Shown here piece by piece: positions 23,619 to 35,805 of a DNA stretch of 64,000 bases. The notes under the pieces are model-generated. The model was not told the origin of the DNA and did not search any database. It saw only the letters and a list, made by a program, of their open reading frames with translations. This DNA is from Fusarium oxysporum f. sp. lycopersici 4287. Lineage: Eukaryota; Ascomycota; Sordariomycetes; Hypocreales; Nectriaceae. Where the stretch lies: contig NC_030998.1 of the NCBI RefSeq assembly GCF_000149955.1, positions 508,699 through 572,698 on the forward strand. Reading direction: 5' to 3'. Position numbers and translations under genes: made by a program. Numbering within the stretch: the first letter of the stretch is position 1; each line of letters starts with the position of its first letter.

Positions 23619-26600
23619 ATGGCGAGCGAGGCAGCAGCCGCGGCTTCACTAGAGCCAGACATTCGACTTGCCCAAGCAATCTCGATGCTTTTGGCTGATC
23701 TATCCGATGAGCAGAGGCGTTCATTTAGAACGCAGCAAGATAATTTCTTACCTCCGACTATCACAGATGTCATGAGAGTAGTAGCCAAAGTTGATATAGT
23801 TGCAGGAGGAAAACAGAAAGGTGGTGGTCGGACTTTTGGACCACGGCTGACCGGTTTCTTGGAAGCTGTGCAGGAGTTCGCCTCTATCGGAGAGGTCGAG
23901 CTGGGCGGATCTATGTCGTTGCTTGCGACAAGTGTCTGGTTGATTGTATGCCTGACGCTCACGGTATGTTCCCTCTGTAGAAATGTTTATATAGACCTGA
24001 TCACATCAATAGATTCTTGCGGAGTATCCTCGCTGGCTGGAGAAGGCATCTATGACGCTTATGAGCGCTGGTCGCAACGCACCCCGTCGCATGGAAATAA
24101 CATTGTTTTACGCACGGTCTAAAAAGCTTCAATCATTTCTTCATGAATACTTCGGCGTCGTTGTCCATACATGCCACTACATAGTCAAGTCGCTACGAAG
24201 CTCAGTCTTTGCAAAGGCTATATCCTTCCCCATGGACTCTAAACTGAAAGGTTACGAGTCAGATCTCGAGCGGTGGGCAGCAAAGATTCGGGAGGAAATG
24301 ATGATTCTCCAATTCCAACCAGCTCCCCTACAAACTGGCGGCTTTGCGAACATCTTTGATTCTGGCAAATCCAAGTCGCAACCAAACAGTCTCGCTCACA
24401 ATGTTGAAGTCGTTGAAAGATATTCAACATACGACTACTTGACTCCGTGGCTAAAGATACGGAAGTCTGGAAGCACTGATCTGTTTTAACTTCTCCCTGA
24501 GTACCAAAGTTTCCTTGCCTGCAATGACTCTTCTACTTTGCTCTACTCAGGACGGCCAGGAGCAGGAAAGACGATCATACTCGCCAACATGGTCAGTGAC
24601 CTGATTCAGAGGCAGTCTGGAAATTCTCAAATCGCTTTTTTCTTTTGTCAGTGGGATAAAAACAATTCGCTACTAGCCCTTACTATTCTTTACTCCTTGT
24701 ATCGACAACTTGCCAAGGACCGTCAAGATAGGGTCCTGTTTCTCGAAAACCTACATACCGATTCGTTTGATACCAGACTGATGACGAAAGCATTGGGTGA
24801 TGCCCTAAAGACCAACAAGAAGACATACATAGTCGTTGATGGACTTGATGAGTGTAAAGACGCAGAGCGGAGTAAGGTGATCAACGTGCTTCAAGGGCTT
24901 CAAATCTATTCACCACTCTCAATTTGTCTCTCGTCAAGACCAGGAATCTTGAGTCACATCGGCTGGGCAGGACTTCATTCAATCTACATCCCAGAAGATA
25001 ATCCTGATATCGAATTGTATGTGGACTCCGAACTATCATCGCGGTTCGAGCACGGGGAGTTGGTGGTTGGGCATCCTGCTCTTGAGGGTAAGATCAGATC
25101 TGCATTGAAAACCTCCGCGAACGGGAACTTCGTCTGGGTAAAAAGTCAAATAGATCTGCTATGTGAAAAGAACACGGACAAAGATATACGCCAATTACTT
25201 GTTGACTTTACAAAAGGTTCTTTCGACGCTAGCGATACTGAGGCATTGCCCGCCCCGACTACGCCAGTTGCCCCTTCAGCTTTCACGGACTCGGCATATG
25301 CGTCCGCATCTTTCACAAACAGGAGCGGAAAGAACCCATACTATGATACGGGGGTTGAAGAGTCCTTGCACGGTCCGGATGGCCACGCTGTCGATGACTC
25401 GGCCACTGAATATTCCGACGTCTCGAGTACCACGTTCTCCAGAAAGCGTCTATACATATCAGAGCTAGCTACCAACCTTTACAATAGAGTCAGCTCTGCA
25501 TCTTCCAACACAGGGCAAAGAACTCAAGTGAACATATCTGATACGCTGCCAAGCCTTCTCAAGGCTTTCGCTCTGAAGATTGGGTATTGTGCAACCACCC
25601 AGATGCATCGAGATGTCATGGCCTTTGTTCACAGGCACAGAAGGTCAGCAATGCTCTATCTCAATACCCTTTCCCAATTTATGGAGTTGTTTAGATCTCC
25701 ATGAAGAGCCAGGTCCAGGCAGTTATGGCTAGTGACCGGCCGAACTTACTAACATCTCTATTTGCTTAGTGAGATTACTGCAGCCTTTTTGGAGATCTGT
25801 CTTAGCCAAAGTGAGGTTGAGCCTGGAGAGATAAGAGACCAGTCAGGCTCTATGAGTTTGCAGGAGCGTATGGACCTCTGGGATAAAAACGAAGATTTGG
25901 ACGGAACGTCAGTCGAAGAAGGTTTGGAAAGTCTCGAAATATGGGAACGGGATGAGGAGGATATGTATGAAGATTCTGACATTTGGGTTGCGGCATACCG
26001 AGACTTCGCACCTAACACGGAAGCTTACACATGGTTACTGACCCAGCTCCAAAGAGATATGGATTCTACCCTGCAAGAACTACCCGCGATTCAGCTTATT
26101 CGAGATCAGATATTATCTTCACTTCCACCACCTCATAGAGTCAGCAGAAGTATAGCATCTGAGCCTTGCAGCGTGTTATTTGAGGTTGACTGGGATATTC
26201 TTGGGTTCTTTGACTCGCAAGACTACTCCAAGCCCCCAAACGAAGCACTTCCCGGAGTCATTACTCTCACCGGATCTTCTTCCGACGCACAAGCTTCAAA
26301 CTGCGCTCAGTTCTTAAAGCAGACTTGGCCCGTCACAGGGGACATGATGTTGTACTTCATACGCGACTTACTAAAGCTAGAGCAGGGTGGTCCACATCGC
26401 AGTAAGATACAGTCTCAGCTTTCGCATCTTGTTCTGACACAGCCTTGTCTAACAAGTTTAAAGCCTGCTTACCAGATGGTACAAGACTAGCCGCCTGGAT
26501 AAAGGAGTCAAAGCTTATGGTGGAGATGGATGGGTCCGCAGCGTCCGTCTCAGAGACTGGAGAGCAGCTTGCCTGGCTAGGAGCGGCTTTGAGGAGTTCA

Positions 26601-29407
26601 CCACGCCAAAAGGGGCTGGTTTACTGCACTCCTTCTATCGGATCCATGTACCAGAGTCGGGTAATGCCGCAAGCTGTCGTCTTTGAAATCGCATTCGAGG
26701 TAGAACAACTTCCGGAGTCACCAGATATCGCTAACGGTCATTGCTGGCATGGCATCTTCAAGAACCCCATCATCGTGAAAGGTTTTCCCATTCTGCCGAA
26801 ACTCCAGAAGAACACCGGCCTCGAGATACCTCTGAACCTCATGGCAGGTTTAGCTCGAGCAACGCGTGTTGACCAATTCAATGACAAGGTCTACGTAAAG
26901 GGCTTCTCGACAATGCTCGTACCAACGAAGCGATTTAAAGATGCGGTCTATTGGCATTTGATCTATCAAGAAGACGGATGCCGCATATCGTATCTGGCTG
27001 ACAATCTAGAGCGAGACGACGATGTTGGATCATTGAATCTTGCAAGTTGCCGCCACATTTTAGGGTGGTGTTCTGAAGCTAAGTTCTACGCCGGTGAGCT
27101 GTTGAAGTCGAATCTACCTGGTTATACGACTAATCAATGGACTACATAGGATCGGCTCAGGCACGGTACGATGTTAGACATTCAGAGCTTCCGAAGCCAC
27201 ACTCACAATGTGCTCTTGCTGGCACCATCATAACATTAGGAAGAATGATTACGGGAGGCTCGAGCTTCGAAATCGGTATCAAAGATACGCCAGTGCATGT
27301 GGCTCGTAATGGTTTTATCCCGCGACTCAAATGGATCTCTTCAAAATTCTTTCTGCTCTGGGACGAGAACGATAAACGCGGATGGCTGACTAACGGCACG
27401 AGCGCTTTATTGCACGTTGTAAGAGCGTCTTTAGCATTTGACAGCACTGACAAGTTCCAATCAGCCTTTATCTTCAAGTCTGATGACTTACAAGAGTCAC
27501 CCAAACCCTTCACGGCTGATTCAGCAATTGATGTACTCATCAACCCTAAGAACCAAGCTCTGAAGCTCTATCCAGAAAGAAACGGCTTTATCGCCCTGGC
27601 AGACAGAATTGATCAGTACTACAATGTGCTTGAAAAGATGCTCGACCATCAGACAGATATCTCCAGGCGTCACAGCGGAAACCTTGGGAACATGCCACGA
27701 AAGTACCTCGAGGGATGGGACTTCGAGGACCTGAGCGCGAACCGTGATCCGTTACATCCACGGTTAGTCACCCTTGACCCTGCTGGGAAGGGATGGGTTG
27801 ACTTGACGAGGGCACTTCAGGCCGTAACGCTGACAGGACGCGGCTTTGGAGAACTTGTTCGACCGGTTGGCCCAGCTCCTTGCGAGACTTGGTCTCAACT
27901 TCCGCGTCATCGATACCTTCTTGCGTGCTGTGTCTCGGATATGGAGGATATCGTTAGAGACCATCGCAGTTCTAGCGATGACTATATCCGGCTAAGTGAC
28001 GATCTTATATGGCATAATGCGGTCAACATCTCCGGAAGATACCATTGTGGCTGTGTTACTGCACATCATGGAGAACCAGTCCATGTACTTTTCCCATCTG
28101 CATTATCTCACAAGTTATGTGCCAGAGGGATTCCCATGCCTATCGAAGGTAGTGGTGCTATAGTGTTTGGACATAATCCGGGCTTTTCTTGGATTTGGGG
28201 AGATGTTGGTCCTCCTACGCAACAACAACCAGGAGAGGAGGTAACTGTCAGTCATCTATCAGACGAGGCAGATGCAGACAGTGGAGTTGGTGCGAGTCTC
28301 GTGACCTCCTCAACTGAGGACCATATCTCCTCAATACGGAGTTCGAGTGTATCACGTCAACTATCGTCAGTGGGGAGGTCGCCCGAGAGCAGAGCTGTTC
28401 CGTTGATCGAGAGCAAGTATTACGCACGAAGCCAATATACGGTTGGCATCCTGTGCGCGTTACCGGTTGAGCTGAAGGCAATACGAGTCCTGTTTGATCA
28501 AAGACACCAGAGCATGGCAAACGTGCTCGGTGACAACAATCAGTATGCACTGGGTGAGATATCACAGCATCTGGTGGTAGCAACATCTCTTCCAGCTGGA
28601 GAATATGGAACAAATGCAGCTGCATCAGCAATATCTGATATGACGCGCAGCTTCATGTCTATACAGTTCTGCTTATTGGTTGGCATCGCTGGTGGTGCAC
28701 CCTCAGATAGTGATGATATCAGACTAGGCGACGTTGTTGTCAGTTTACCTACCAGCACATTCCCTGGTGTGATCCAGTACGATCTAGGGAAGGAGAATGA
28801 GGGAACCGACTTTGAGGTGACAGGCATATTGCGCCGACCGCCTCGCATCTTGACTAATGCTATTAGCAAGATCCGTTCGGACCCAGATATCGGGTTTGAT
28901 GCCCTGAACCCATACCTTACAGAAATCGTCAAATCACTGCCATCTTATGGTAACCCGGGTCAAGAGCTGGACGTATTATTCCGCACTTCTTGTTCTCGCA
29001 GGAATTGCAAGCCCGACTGCTCACATCTTGAGACGCGAGTCCCACGGTTGACAACAGAACCCAGGATCCATTATGGACTGGTAGCATCGGGTAACCGTGT
29101 GATCAAAGATGCGACTTTGCGTGATCGGCTGTCACGCAAGTTCGGAGCGCTATGCTTTGAGATGGAAGCTGCGGGGGTAATGAATAGGGCAGATTGTCTT
29201 GTGATAAGAGGGATATGCGACTACAGTGATGCTCAGAAGAACAAGGTCTGGCAGAACTACGCTGCTGCTGTAGCCGCAGCATACGCTAAGCTTTTGCTGA
29301 GTGCGGTAGCGGTAGTGACCGACCTGCCCGGCAACTTGGTGAGACCAGAAAATGAGCCTGCGTTCAAGAGGCGAAGGATCAATACTGGCAATGAAGGGCA
29401 TGAATAA
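23619..29407 (+). CDS. NACHT-domain NLR-like protein with C-terminal nucleoside phosphorylase domain; in-frame stop before the P-loop
   Basis: Exons read as 23619-23963, 24013 to about 25688, 25770-26401, 26443-27093 and 27150-29407, about 1850 codons. The N-terminal region (LLADLSDEQRRSF...) is the helical fungal NACHT-associated type. The NACHT part has Walker A LLYSGRPGAGKT and Walker B TYIVVDGLDECKD. A Ser-rich linker and an unassigned region containing GEQLAWLGAALRSSP follow. Residues encoded at about 28,430-29,310 form a PNP/UDP phosphorylase domain (YTVGILCALPVELKAI, LLVGIAGGAP, FEMEAAGVM, ICDYSD). A TAA at 24487-24489 interrupts the frame about 20 codons before Walker A, and no intron can remove it. 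The donor of the intron ending at 25769 is uncertain (a TGA at 25702 lies near it). It may be a pseudogene or carry a sequence error. Family role: regulated cell death and non-self recognition. Confidence 0.75.
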
Positions 29408-29775
29408 CACAGATATTGAGCCGTGAAAAGCATCTACGAGACTATGAGATATGCACTGAAATATGGAGATCCCCCACGAGACTCATGTTGGACCTTGTGT
29501 AGCTGACCTCTGCCATTCTTAATCACTGATTCACTATGTTTAGGCTAAGGAGCGTGATTACAGAAGATTCATTTGAGCAATGTGATACCATATCAACAGT
29601 CTGTCATTTTCACCAGAGTCACTTAATCACCCACCCAGTTTAACTATAAAAGCCACTGTACTCAAGTCTTTCTCGCTTCCAATTTTACCAAATACAAAAC
29701 AACTGGCTTACAACTCAATTCAATAACTCAACCTAGATATACTTAAGCTTATTAAAACAAATTTCCACTATCAAA
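29408..29775. promoter_or_regulatory. Intergenic with TATA box at 29645-29651
   Basis: 3' flank of the NACHT gene, then the promoter of the small gene at 29776. A TATAAAA element lies about 130 bases before the ATG, preceded by CACCCAG, a combination also seen before a related gene at 58555. Confidence 0.5.
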
Positions 29776-30132
29776 ATGACCTACTCACACATTGGATACT
29801 TTCGCTTCGAGCAGAAGCCCGGCGTGACATATGACCGACCATCGTTCAAGCCTGTCGAAGATGCCTTTGGCGATCGCTTCAAGTCTGCATCCATCAGCGG
29901 GACAACAATGACCGTGGAGGTTTACATGAAGGACAAGTACTATGACTCAACACGAAACGAGGTGTATGATGCCTTGGAGGCCATGAAAATGAATGCTTAT
30001 TTCGACCCCACCGACAACATGGTGTTCGAGACAAGCGGAGACAAGTTTGTCACGCACTGGCACAATGGCAGTGGTCGGATGCAGGAATGCACCAACTGCA
30101 GCAAGAGCCGTTACTGCACAAACCGCAAGTGA
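29776..30132 (+). CDS. Small-protein family member 1, with C-terminal cysteine tail
   Basis: A 118-residue intronless protein; the family is not known to me. It begins with a strand-like GYFRFEQKPG, then SFKPVEDAFGDRFKSASI, a strand TMTVEVYMKD, a helix NEVYDALEAMKMNAYF and a last strand NMVFET. The same order (strand, helix with YG/FG, strand, amphipathic helix ending in Phe, strand) is seen in the products at 57295, 58160, 59334 and 60535 and in the broken copy at 30795, so I treat them as one family, possibly with a ferredoxin-like fold. This member alone ends with a cysteine cluster ECTNCSKSRYC that could bind metal. No signal peptide is seen. Function unknown. Confidence 0.7.
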   Translation: MTYSHIGYFRFEQKPGVTYDRPSFKPVEDAFGDRFKSASISGTTMTVEVYMKDKYYDSTRNEVYDALEAMKMNAYFDPTDNMVFETSGDKFVTHWHNGSGRMQECTNCSKSRYCTNRK

Positions 30133-30794
30133 GGTGGGAAAGGCTAAAGGGCTAGACGAGGGATCTGGGAGGCGAAATGGATGGTATTAGGGCTACTCCT
30201 ACGATAGCGTAGTATAAAATACAGCTACGGCTCATTGAACGAGACCATAGTAAGACTGATTTTTCCAAGTGATGTTTAAGCGTAGCTCCCATTAAATACT
30301 GGTGGTCGGATGCAATGTCGAAACAGCTCTCATCTAACCAAAAGGAAGCAAGCGGTCGGCGATACTAAGCTTAGAATAGACTCAGACTTTGCATTGAAAG
30401 CCTTCTGAAGTAAATATAAATTGAGAAAGTATTATATTAGTAACAGCTCTTGGTGCAACTATGTGAAACAAAACCGACAGGATCTCAAGAAGTAAGTGGC
30501 ATACCTTCATCGTGATAAGATTAGGTGGTTTGCAAGTCAAAACACGGACTTAGGTAAAAGCGTGAAATAGGGCACCTTCGTATGACTTGGCCATACATGG
30601 CGGTACCAGCATTGAAACGAAGATTGGTCGCAAATCGATGTTCATTGAAGTATTCAAGCTCAGTCAGAATGGATAGTTGGGTATATAAACCCTCCGTAAG
30701 CCTCTGCTGTTTCCCAATTCTAAATTCACCACAAACGCGACAACCCAGTCAAGCATCTAACTTTATCAATATCCTCTCTAAAAGCAGCTTCAAC
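30133..30794. other. Intergenic with TATA box at 30682-30689
   Basis: 3' flank of member 1 and the apparent promoter and leader of the broken member 2, including TATATAAA about 110 bases before its ATG. No other gene seen. Confidence 0.45.
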
Positions 30795-31190
30795 ATGGAA
30801 GCCCTTGGTTGTGCTACACACAAATACTTTTAGATTTGTATTTACGCAGAAACCGAGCGCAGCGGGAGGGACATTGCCATGTACATGTATACCCAGAAAC
30901 CATCGAATTTCTTCGACGAGGATAAGTTGAAGTACAGGTTCTGGTGACTCCGCGATGCTACGTTCAGGATCGATTTCACTAAGCTTTCAGATGTCGATAT
31001 TGAGAAGACAAAGAGGGACATGTGTGATGTCTTGGAAGGTTTAGATTTCTTCGACTCTTTTGAACGTTCCAGCATAGAGTTCAAGGAATGGGAGACAAAA
31101 TATGCACCCCCTGATGGGGATAGTGACATTTACACAGAGTTCTACAAGATTCAGAATGATATTCGTGACTTTGAAGAGTCACGGGGGTGA
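30795..31190 (+). pseudogene. Small-protein family member 2 with two nonsense codons
   Basis: One continuous 132-codon frame from ATG 30795 to TGA 31188-31190 is interrupted by TAG at 30831-30833 and TGA at 30955-30957. The readable parts match the family pattern: a strand MYMYTQKP, a helix EDKLKYRFW, a strand ATFRIDFTKL, a helix MCDVLEGLDFFDSFE and a strand SSIEF. A TATA element and leader are still in place upstream, so decay looks recent. A shorter start at 30882 would still meet the second stop. Lies next to intact member 1. Confidence 0.6.
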
Positions 31191-31418
31191 GATTGCCCTT
31201 GCTCTTCTTGGGGTAGAGAATTTAGTTATAGATCATCGATCGCGGTCTAAATATACAGAGAAGCAGATATGACAGTAGACACAAACGAGACCTGGTACCC
31301 AAGAAGAAAGTCAAACCTGTTGGCCCATCTGACTTTAATCTTGGTCCTGTTGCTATCTGCTTGTCTCCCAGGCTTATTCCTATGGGCTTCTAACTTCTCC
31401 AATTGATTTAAATGTAAA

Positions 31419-33328
31419 CTAGTAATCCGGTAGCCAAGCCAGCTTTGGAACGAAACCCGACATTTGCGTATACTCTTCTTCATCAACCTCCTTTCCCGTC
31501 TCTAAGTCTGTCACTGTAATCTTTAGCGCATCACCTTTTGAAAGGCTATCCTTGAACTTTCCGGCAGAAAGAACCCTTGTTGCAGTTGGTTTGCGACATC
31601 GGTTTGTGTTTGGCGGTCCCGAACCATCTCTTCCACGTCCCATTCCTAGTCGTGTCACCTGTCCGATAAAATCGGGGTTACCGACTACATCAGGAGCAGT
31701 AGATTCTGCACCAGCAGTAAAGACGTCGATACGGTAGCTGGAGGTTGTACAGCCAACTTCAGTGAAAACCACATAAGGAATCAGCTCTCTCTTTTTAGTG
31801 CTTTTGAGAGAGTTGGTAGCTGCGGTCATGTCTTGGCCCGGCAACCCGGCAGGCAAAACTATTGCCTTGCCTCCACTGGGTACAGCACGACGAACACCCC
31901 TTTCTTCGGCAGTCTTGCGAGTTGAGAAGTCAAGGCTTGCCGGTTCGCCGTACATGTAACCAAGTGCGCGAGTATCCTTAGCCATATCACCGATTGTCGT
32001 ATATCGCCAACGGCGAGGGTCGTCATAGTCAATGTCGGTTCCGTTGTTGATGAACGGTTGCAGCGGGAAGCGGGAGGTGAATTGGTTCTCAGGATTCGCA
32101 TCCATGAATATGCCAGCCAGGCGGTCCATATTTGCGTGATATGATAAGAAGATGGGGTCAAAAGCAGTGTAAGTGTTGTCAGCCTGAGCCGTGTCAGTCA
32201 GTAGGCCTCTCTTCGTAATGTCTAAAGTTGTGACCTACCATATCAGGTCCAACCCAGCCGTGGAAGTTATCATGCACCTGCTCAAACAAGCCATCGAAGT
32301 CGAAACGAAATGGATAGTCCTTATCAGGCTGATCATCAGTGAAATCAGTAATGTTAGCCCACGGCACTCCAAAGTGCTGTGCTGACTCAGAGGTTGTATA
32401 AGTCTTCTGCTCTAGTGCGTGGGCTATCTGGTCGTGGTAAATCTTGAAAAGCTCAATCTTCTCTTTCCAGCCCTTCGCATCAGGGCCCTCTGTCAAGATA
32501 GGGTTTCGAGCCACGGTACTACTCTTGCCATCTTTCGACTTCCCGTTCAACGCTTTGGCAAATCGCAGTGGATTTTGTCGAGTTTCACCAGAAGGATGCT
32601 GGTATGTCTCTTCAAGAAACATTGGAGGAATGCCGGCAAACTTCGACGTTGGGCATGCAGCCTCTTTGGCAAACCCATTCCAGTAGGGGATGGGGAAGTC
32701 CATGAGTTCTTCGACATAGCGAAGGTAAGCACGATGCCACATAAATGTTGCTTCCTGGTAGTGGAGACACCAATATGCGTCTGCAGTGTCAATTAGCGGA
32801 CATTATCTGTTCTTGAGGCATCTTTCGCTCACGGAGGACTCCTAGCTCTTGCCATTTGGATCCTAACTCCCTCACCCTGAGCACATCGTCTAGCTTAGCC
32901 TGGTAGGCTACAAGTTCTTCTGGGCTCAGACTCATGATGTCCCTCCTGACTCTATAGGCTATGGGAGGGTCAACGGGATCAGGAATTACGGGACTCTGCG
33001 AAGGTTCGGCTGTTGAATCTTTTGGAAATCCATGATTTACCCAGTTGCGAAATACCTCGAGGGCAGCTTCAGGCCAGTAGTGGTCCGGGTTGCGGGTTAC
33101 AGGCATCGCCTGGGATCGCAGATGCTTATAGATACCAGCAGCCCGCTTCTTGACATCGTCGTAGTTAGAAAGATCCCATTTACCCCAGTACTGCATTTCA
33201 CCAATCCATGTTTGGCCAACTCCCTCGGGGTCAACGGTAATCCAGTAAGGTGCTTTGATCATTGGTAGGATATCATCTTCCCAATTGGCTACCTTCGGGC
33301 TGTCTCCCGTAGATGTTGGTGGTTTCAT
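31419..33328 (-). CDS. Tyrosinase (type-3 copper oxidase) with extra N-terminal region
   Basis: A 600-residue protein in three exons (33328-32833, 32780-32239, 32183-31419). Splicing 32781-32832 produces VLHAYWCLHYQEATFMWHRA, which carries the three CuA histidines, followed by LMDFPIPYWNG. CuB is in QVHDNFHGW and, after the second intron, FDPIFLSYHANMDRL, so all six copper ligands are present. It would oxidise phenols or catechols to quinones. About 160 residues precede CuA, which is longer than usual: KAPYWITVDPEGVGQTWIG and MPVTRNPDHYWPEAALEVF then WVNHGFP, which I do not recognise. There is no signal peptide, so it is probably cytosolic. The C-terminal part (VFTEVGCTTSSYRIDVF) is the tyrosinase C-terminal domain. 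It heads a three-gene group with the genes at 34077 and 36817. Confidence 0.9.
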
Positions 33329-34076
33329 CGCGATTATCTGGAGAAGTATGATACGAATATTGCGGCGAGATCGTTATTATTATTGTGGGGTAGAATGGTA
33401 AATAAATGAAGACTGTATGTATACCTCTGCTTGGGGAGACTTGGAGGAATCAGACCAAGCACTGCGCCGAGGGTAGCACTCGCTGTCCTCCCTCGCGTTC
33501 CCAAAAGGACTAGCTACAGATAAGACCTCCCGAACATCTCAGAAAAGGCTAGTATGCGAGAAGGTGGCGAGCTGAATTTTAGTCCGGTTACCCCTCTTAG
33601 TCCCGCATAGATCTTGCATCGCAAATGAGAGACTCGAGTAATACCAAGAATGACCAGGAGTCTAGACCTTTCGTTGTCTTACATCTCAACCGCTGGACTA
33701 CTCGCCCCACTGCCATCGTGGTATGTGATGAGAGAGAATCTCACTACATACGAGACACGCATTTCATGCACACACGCTATTGCAAAGGAGAGAAATGTTC
33801 GGCTCATCTAGCCTCTTACGTGGTAATGATACCACTGACATCCACATCCGCCACGGATTGGTGCAAGGTAGCCAAAGTAGTATGATGCTGATAACGAACT
33901 CAATCACCGCGTCATTAAAAAAATCAGTTTTCTGTAAAAGCGGCAACGCTGTGCAAGCCTTTTCTGCAGTTTTTAACTACTTCCTTTGGTGGGTTTTGCT
34001 AACATTTATTGAGAACTCAGTACAGGAATCAATGACGATGTATCTAGCTCAACGGGGTAAATGCCTTGAAATCTTT
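33329..34076. other. Intergenic region
   Basis: Promoter of the tyrosinase gene and 3' flank of the next minus-strand gene. No convincing gene. Confidence 0.4.
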
Positions 34077-35805
34077 CTAATAGATGATCTTTGGCTTGAT
34101 GGATTGGAAGTCCGGCCCATTTGGAGGACTAGGCTCCGGCATACCCATGTAGTCTGGTGGTCCCTCCTTCGCCGCTCCTCTAACCTCCATTACCTTGAGA
34201 TCAGATGTCGTTACGACAGCATTGACCTCACCGCTCTCCAAAGCCATCATCTTACTTGTGATAGCAATTCTTGGAGGCGCTTCCTGAACCTTTGGCTCAA
34301 TAATCGGCTTCTGCACATACGGCTCAGTGTACGTAATCGCAGGCTGAGGTTTTCCTGGCCACTGCTTGGATGCTTTCGCTGGCTTGGGACCTACGATACC
34401 AGAGACACTCATGAAGATGTAGTCTGCAAACTGACTTCCGTAGTGAACGTAACGGCCGCCGTTGTTTTGATCAAAAATATCGCTGACATTGAGGTCGCGG
34501 CTGCCATCATCTGTTTTCAGGCCCTTGGGGATCGAGACTCGGAGATGCAGTCCCATGTTCTGGGTAATATCACCACGATCACACCAGTCGAAGACACCAT
34601 CTGGTACAGGGCTCATTTCTCGGACATTTCCTCGTCGCTTGCCTGTGCGATCAAGTAGGAAAGAAGAGAAATCTGCGTCGTAGATGTACAGAGCTACGGG
34701 GTCTTTGACTGAGATGGTGGCTGGGATTGGAAGTACTTTATCGTGGGCAAGACGACAGACTTCGTTGACTGCTGCACCAATCTGGCTATCGTTAACTTCA
34801 AGATATCTCGTAAAAAGTTGGATCTCTTACAGTGGGATCAGAATTTCTTCCTGGGTTACCGTAGGAAGATCCATCTCCACAGAGTGTAATCATGTTTGTG
34901 ATGGGCTCTCCATACACCAAATCAGTTCGAGTAACAGTAGCTTGAGCAGCAATATCAATCTCAGCACTGAGGCTGTTGTTGATTTGGATCAGGTGAGCAA
35001 TTGTACCAGTGTTGGTGTGACTGTTCCATTTGTTAAAGATGTCATAGGTTCCATCCTCCTTGACTAGATCGTCACCTTTGATCTGATCTGCAAAATCAGG
35101 ATTCAGCTTCTTGTAAATATTGAGGATCTTGTTGTTTCTCTCAAACTCTTGTGGCGCGGGTTTCTTGATGGCGGTTTCCGTGAGAATGGGGTTATGCTTA
35201 GCTAGCTCTTCCCAATACTAGTGATCAGTTGGTATGAGATCTATAGGAGATATTGTTCTTCACCTACCTCCGGACCCTCACAGGTGAAGCTCACTACCTG
35301 AATATCTCCGTCTACCTTTTTTGTGGACCATTCAAGGTACTCATCCATCACCCAGCGGTCCTCACGCTGCTGGGAAATCTGAATAGTCTCATCTTCTCCC
35401 GTCTGCGGGTTCTTTTGGTGAAACTTGCGGATCAGTGGAGGTACGCCGCGGCCTGGAGGAGCACGCTGATTCTCGGGATCCTCAGCATACGCCCATCGCG
35501 CATCATCTGTTGGCTGTCTGATTCTGACCTAGACCCAGTCAGAATGAGGTCCATAAGGTTGGTTGCGTACTTACATTCAGTGGGAAGCCAACCCAGGTGA
35601 TGGGCACAGAGGGTAAGGACGGATCATAGGCGAATTGAGTGGGGTTGAAGAACTGAGTAAGAATTGTTCTTCCTGGCTGTCTGCCTGCTATCTCGTCACT
35701 GAACCAGCCATCGACAGTCTTGGACCATCTGTCAAGCTGATCATCTTCGAAGTCCTTCAAGAAGGCAGGAGGGTGAAACTTGTCAAGTGTCTGAAGTCCA
35801 GGCAT
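34077..35805 (-). CDS. Unrecognised 527-residue protein of the tyrosinase group
   Basis: Four exons (35805-35575, 35528-35268, 35217-34831, 34781-34077) give an uninterrupted 527-residue protein with good splice signals. It starts MPGLQTLDKFHPPAFLKDF and contains WVGFPLNVRIRQPTDDARW, ISQQREDRWVMDEYLEWS, ITLCGDGSSYGNPGRN, ISVKDPVALYIYDADF and VFDWCDRGD; the tail is Pro-rich. There are no membrane segments and no signal peptide. I do not recognise the family. The composition (many W, D, G and short strands) suggests a soluble beta-rich protein. It is on the same strand as the tyrosinase gene and divergent from the gene at 36817. Partner or accessory to the tyrosinase is inference from position only. 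Confidence 0.75.

Noticed and set aside
27137..29407. PNP-domain region as a separate gene
   Set aside because: A clean intron (27094-27149, GTGAGC to CATAG) joins it in frame to the upstream NACHT exons.
33780..34658. 292-codon plus-strand open frame
   Set aside because: It overlaps exon 4 of the well-supported minus-strand gene at 34077-35805 and shows no domain; an antisense shadow.
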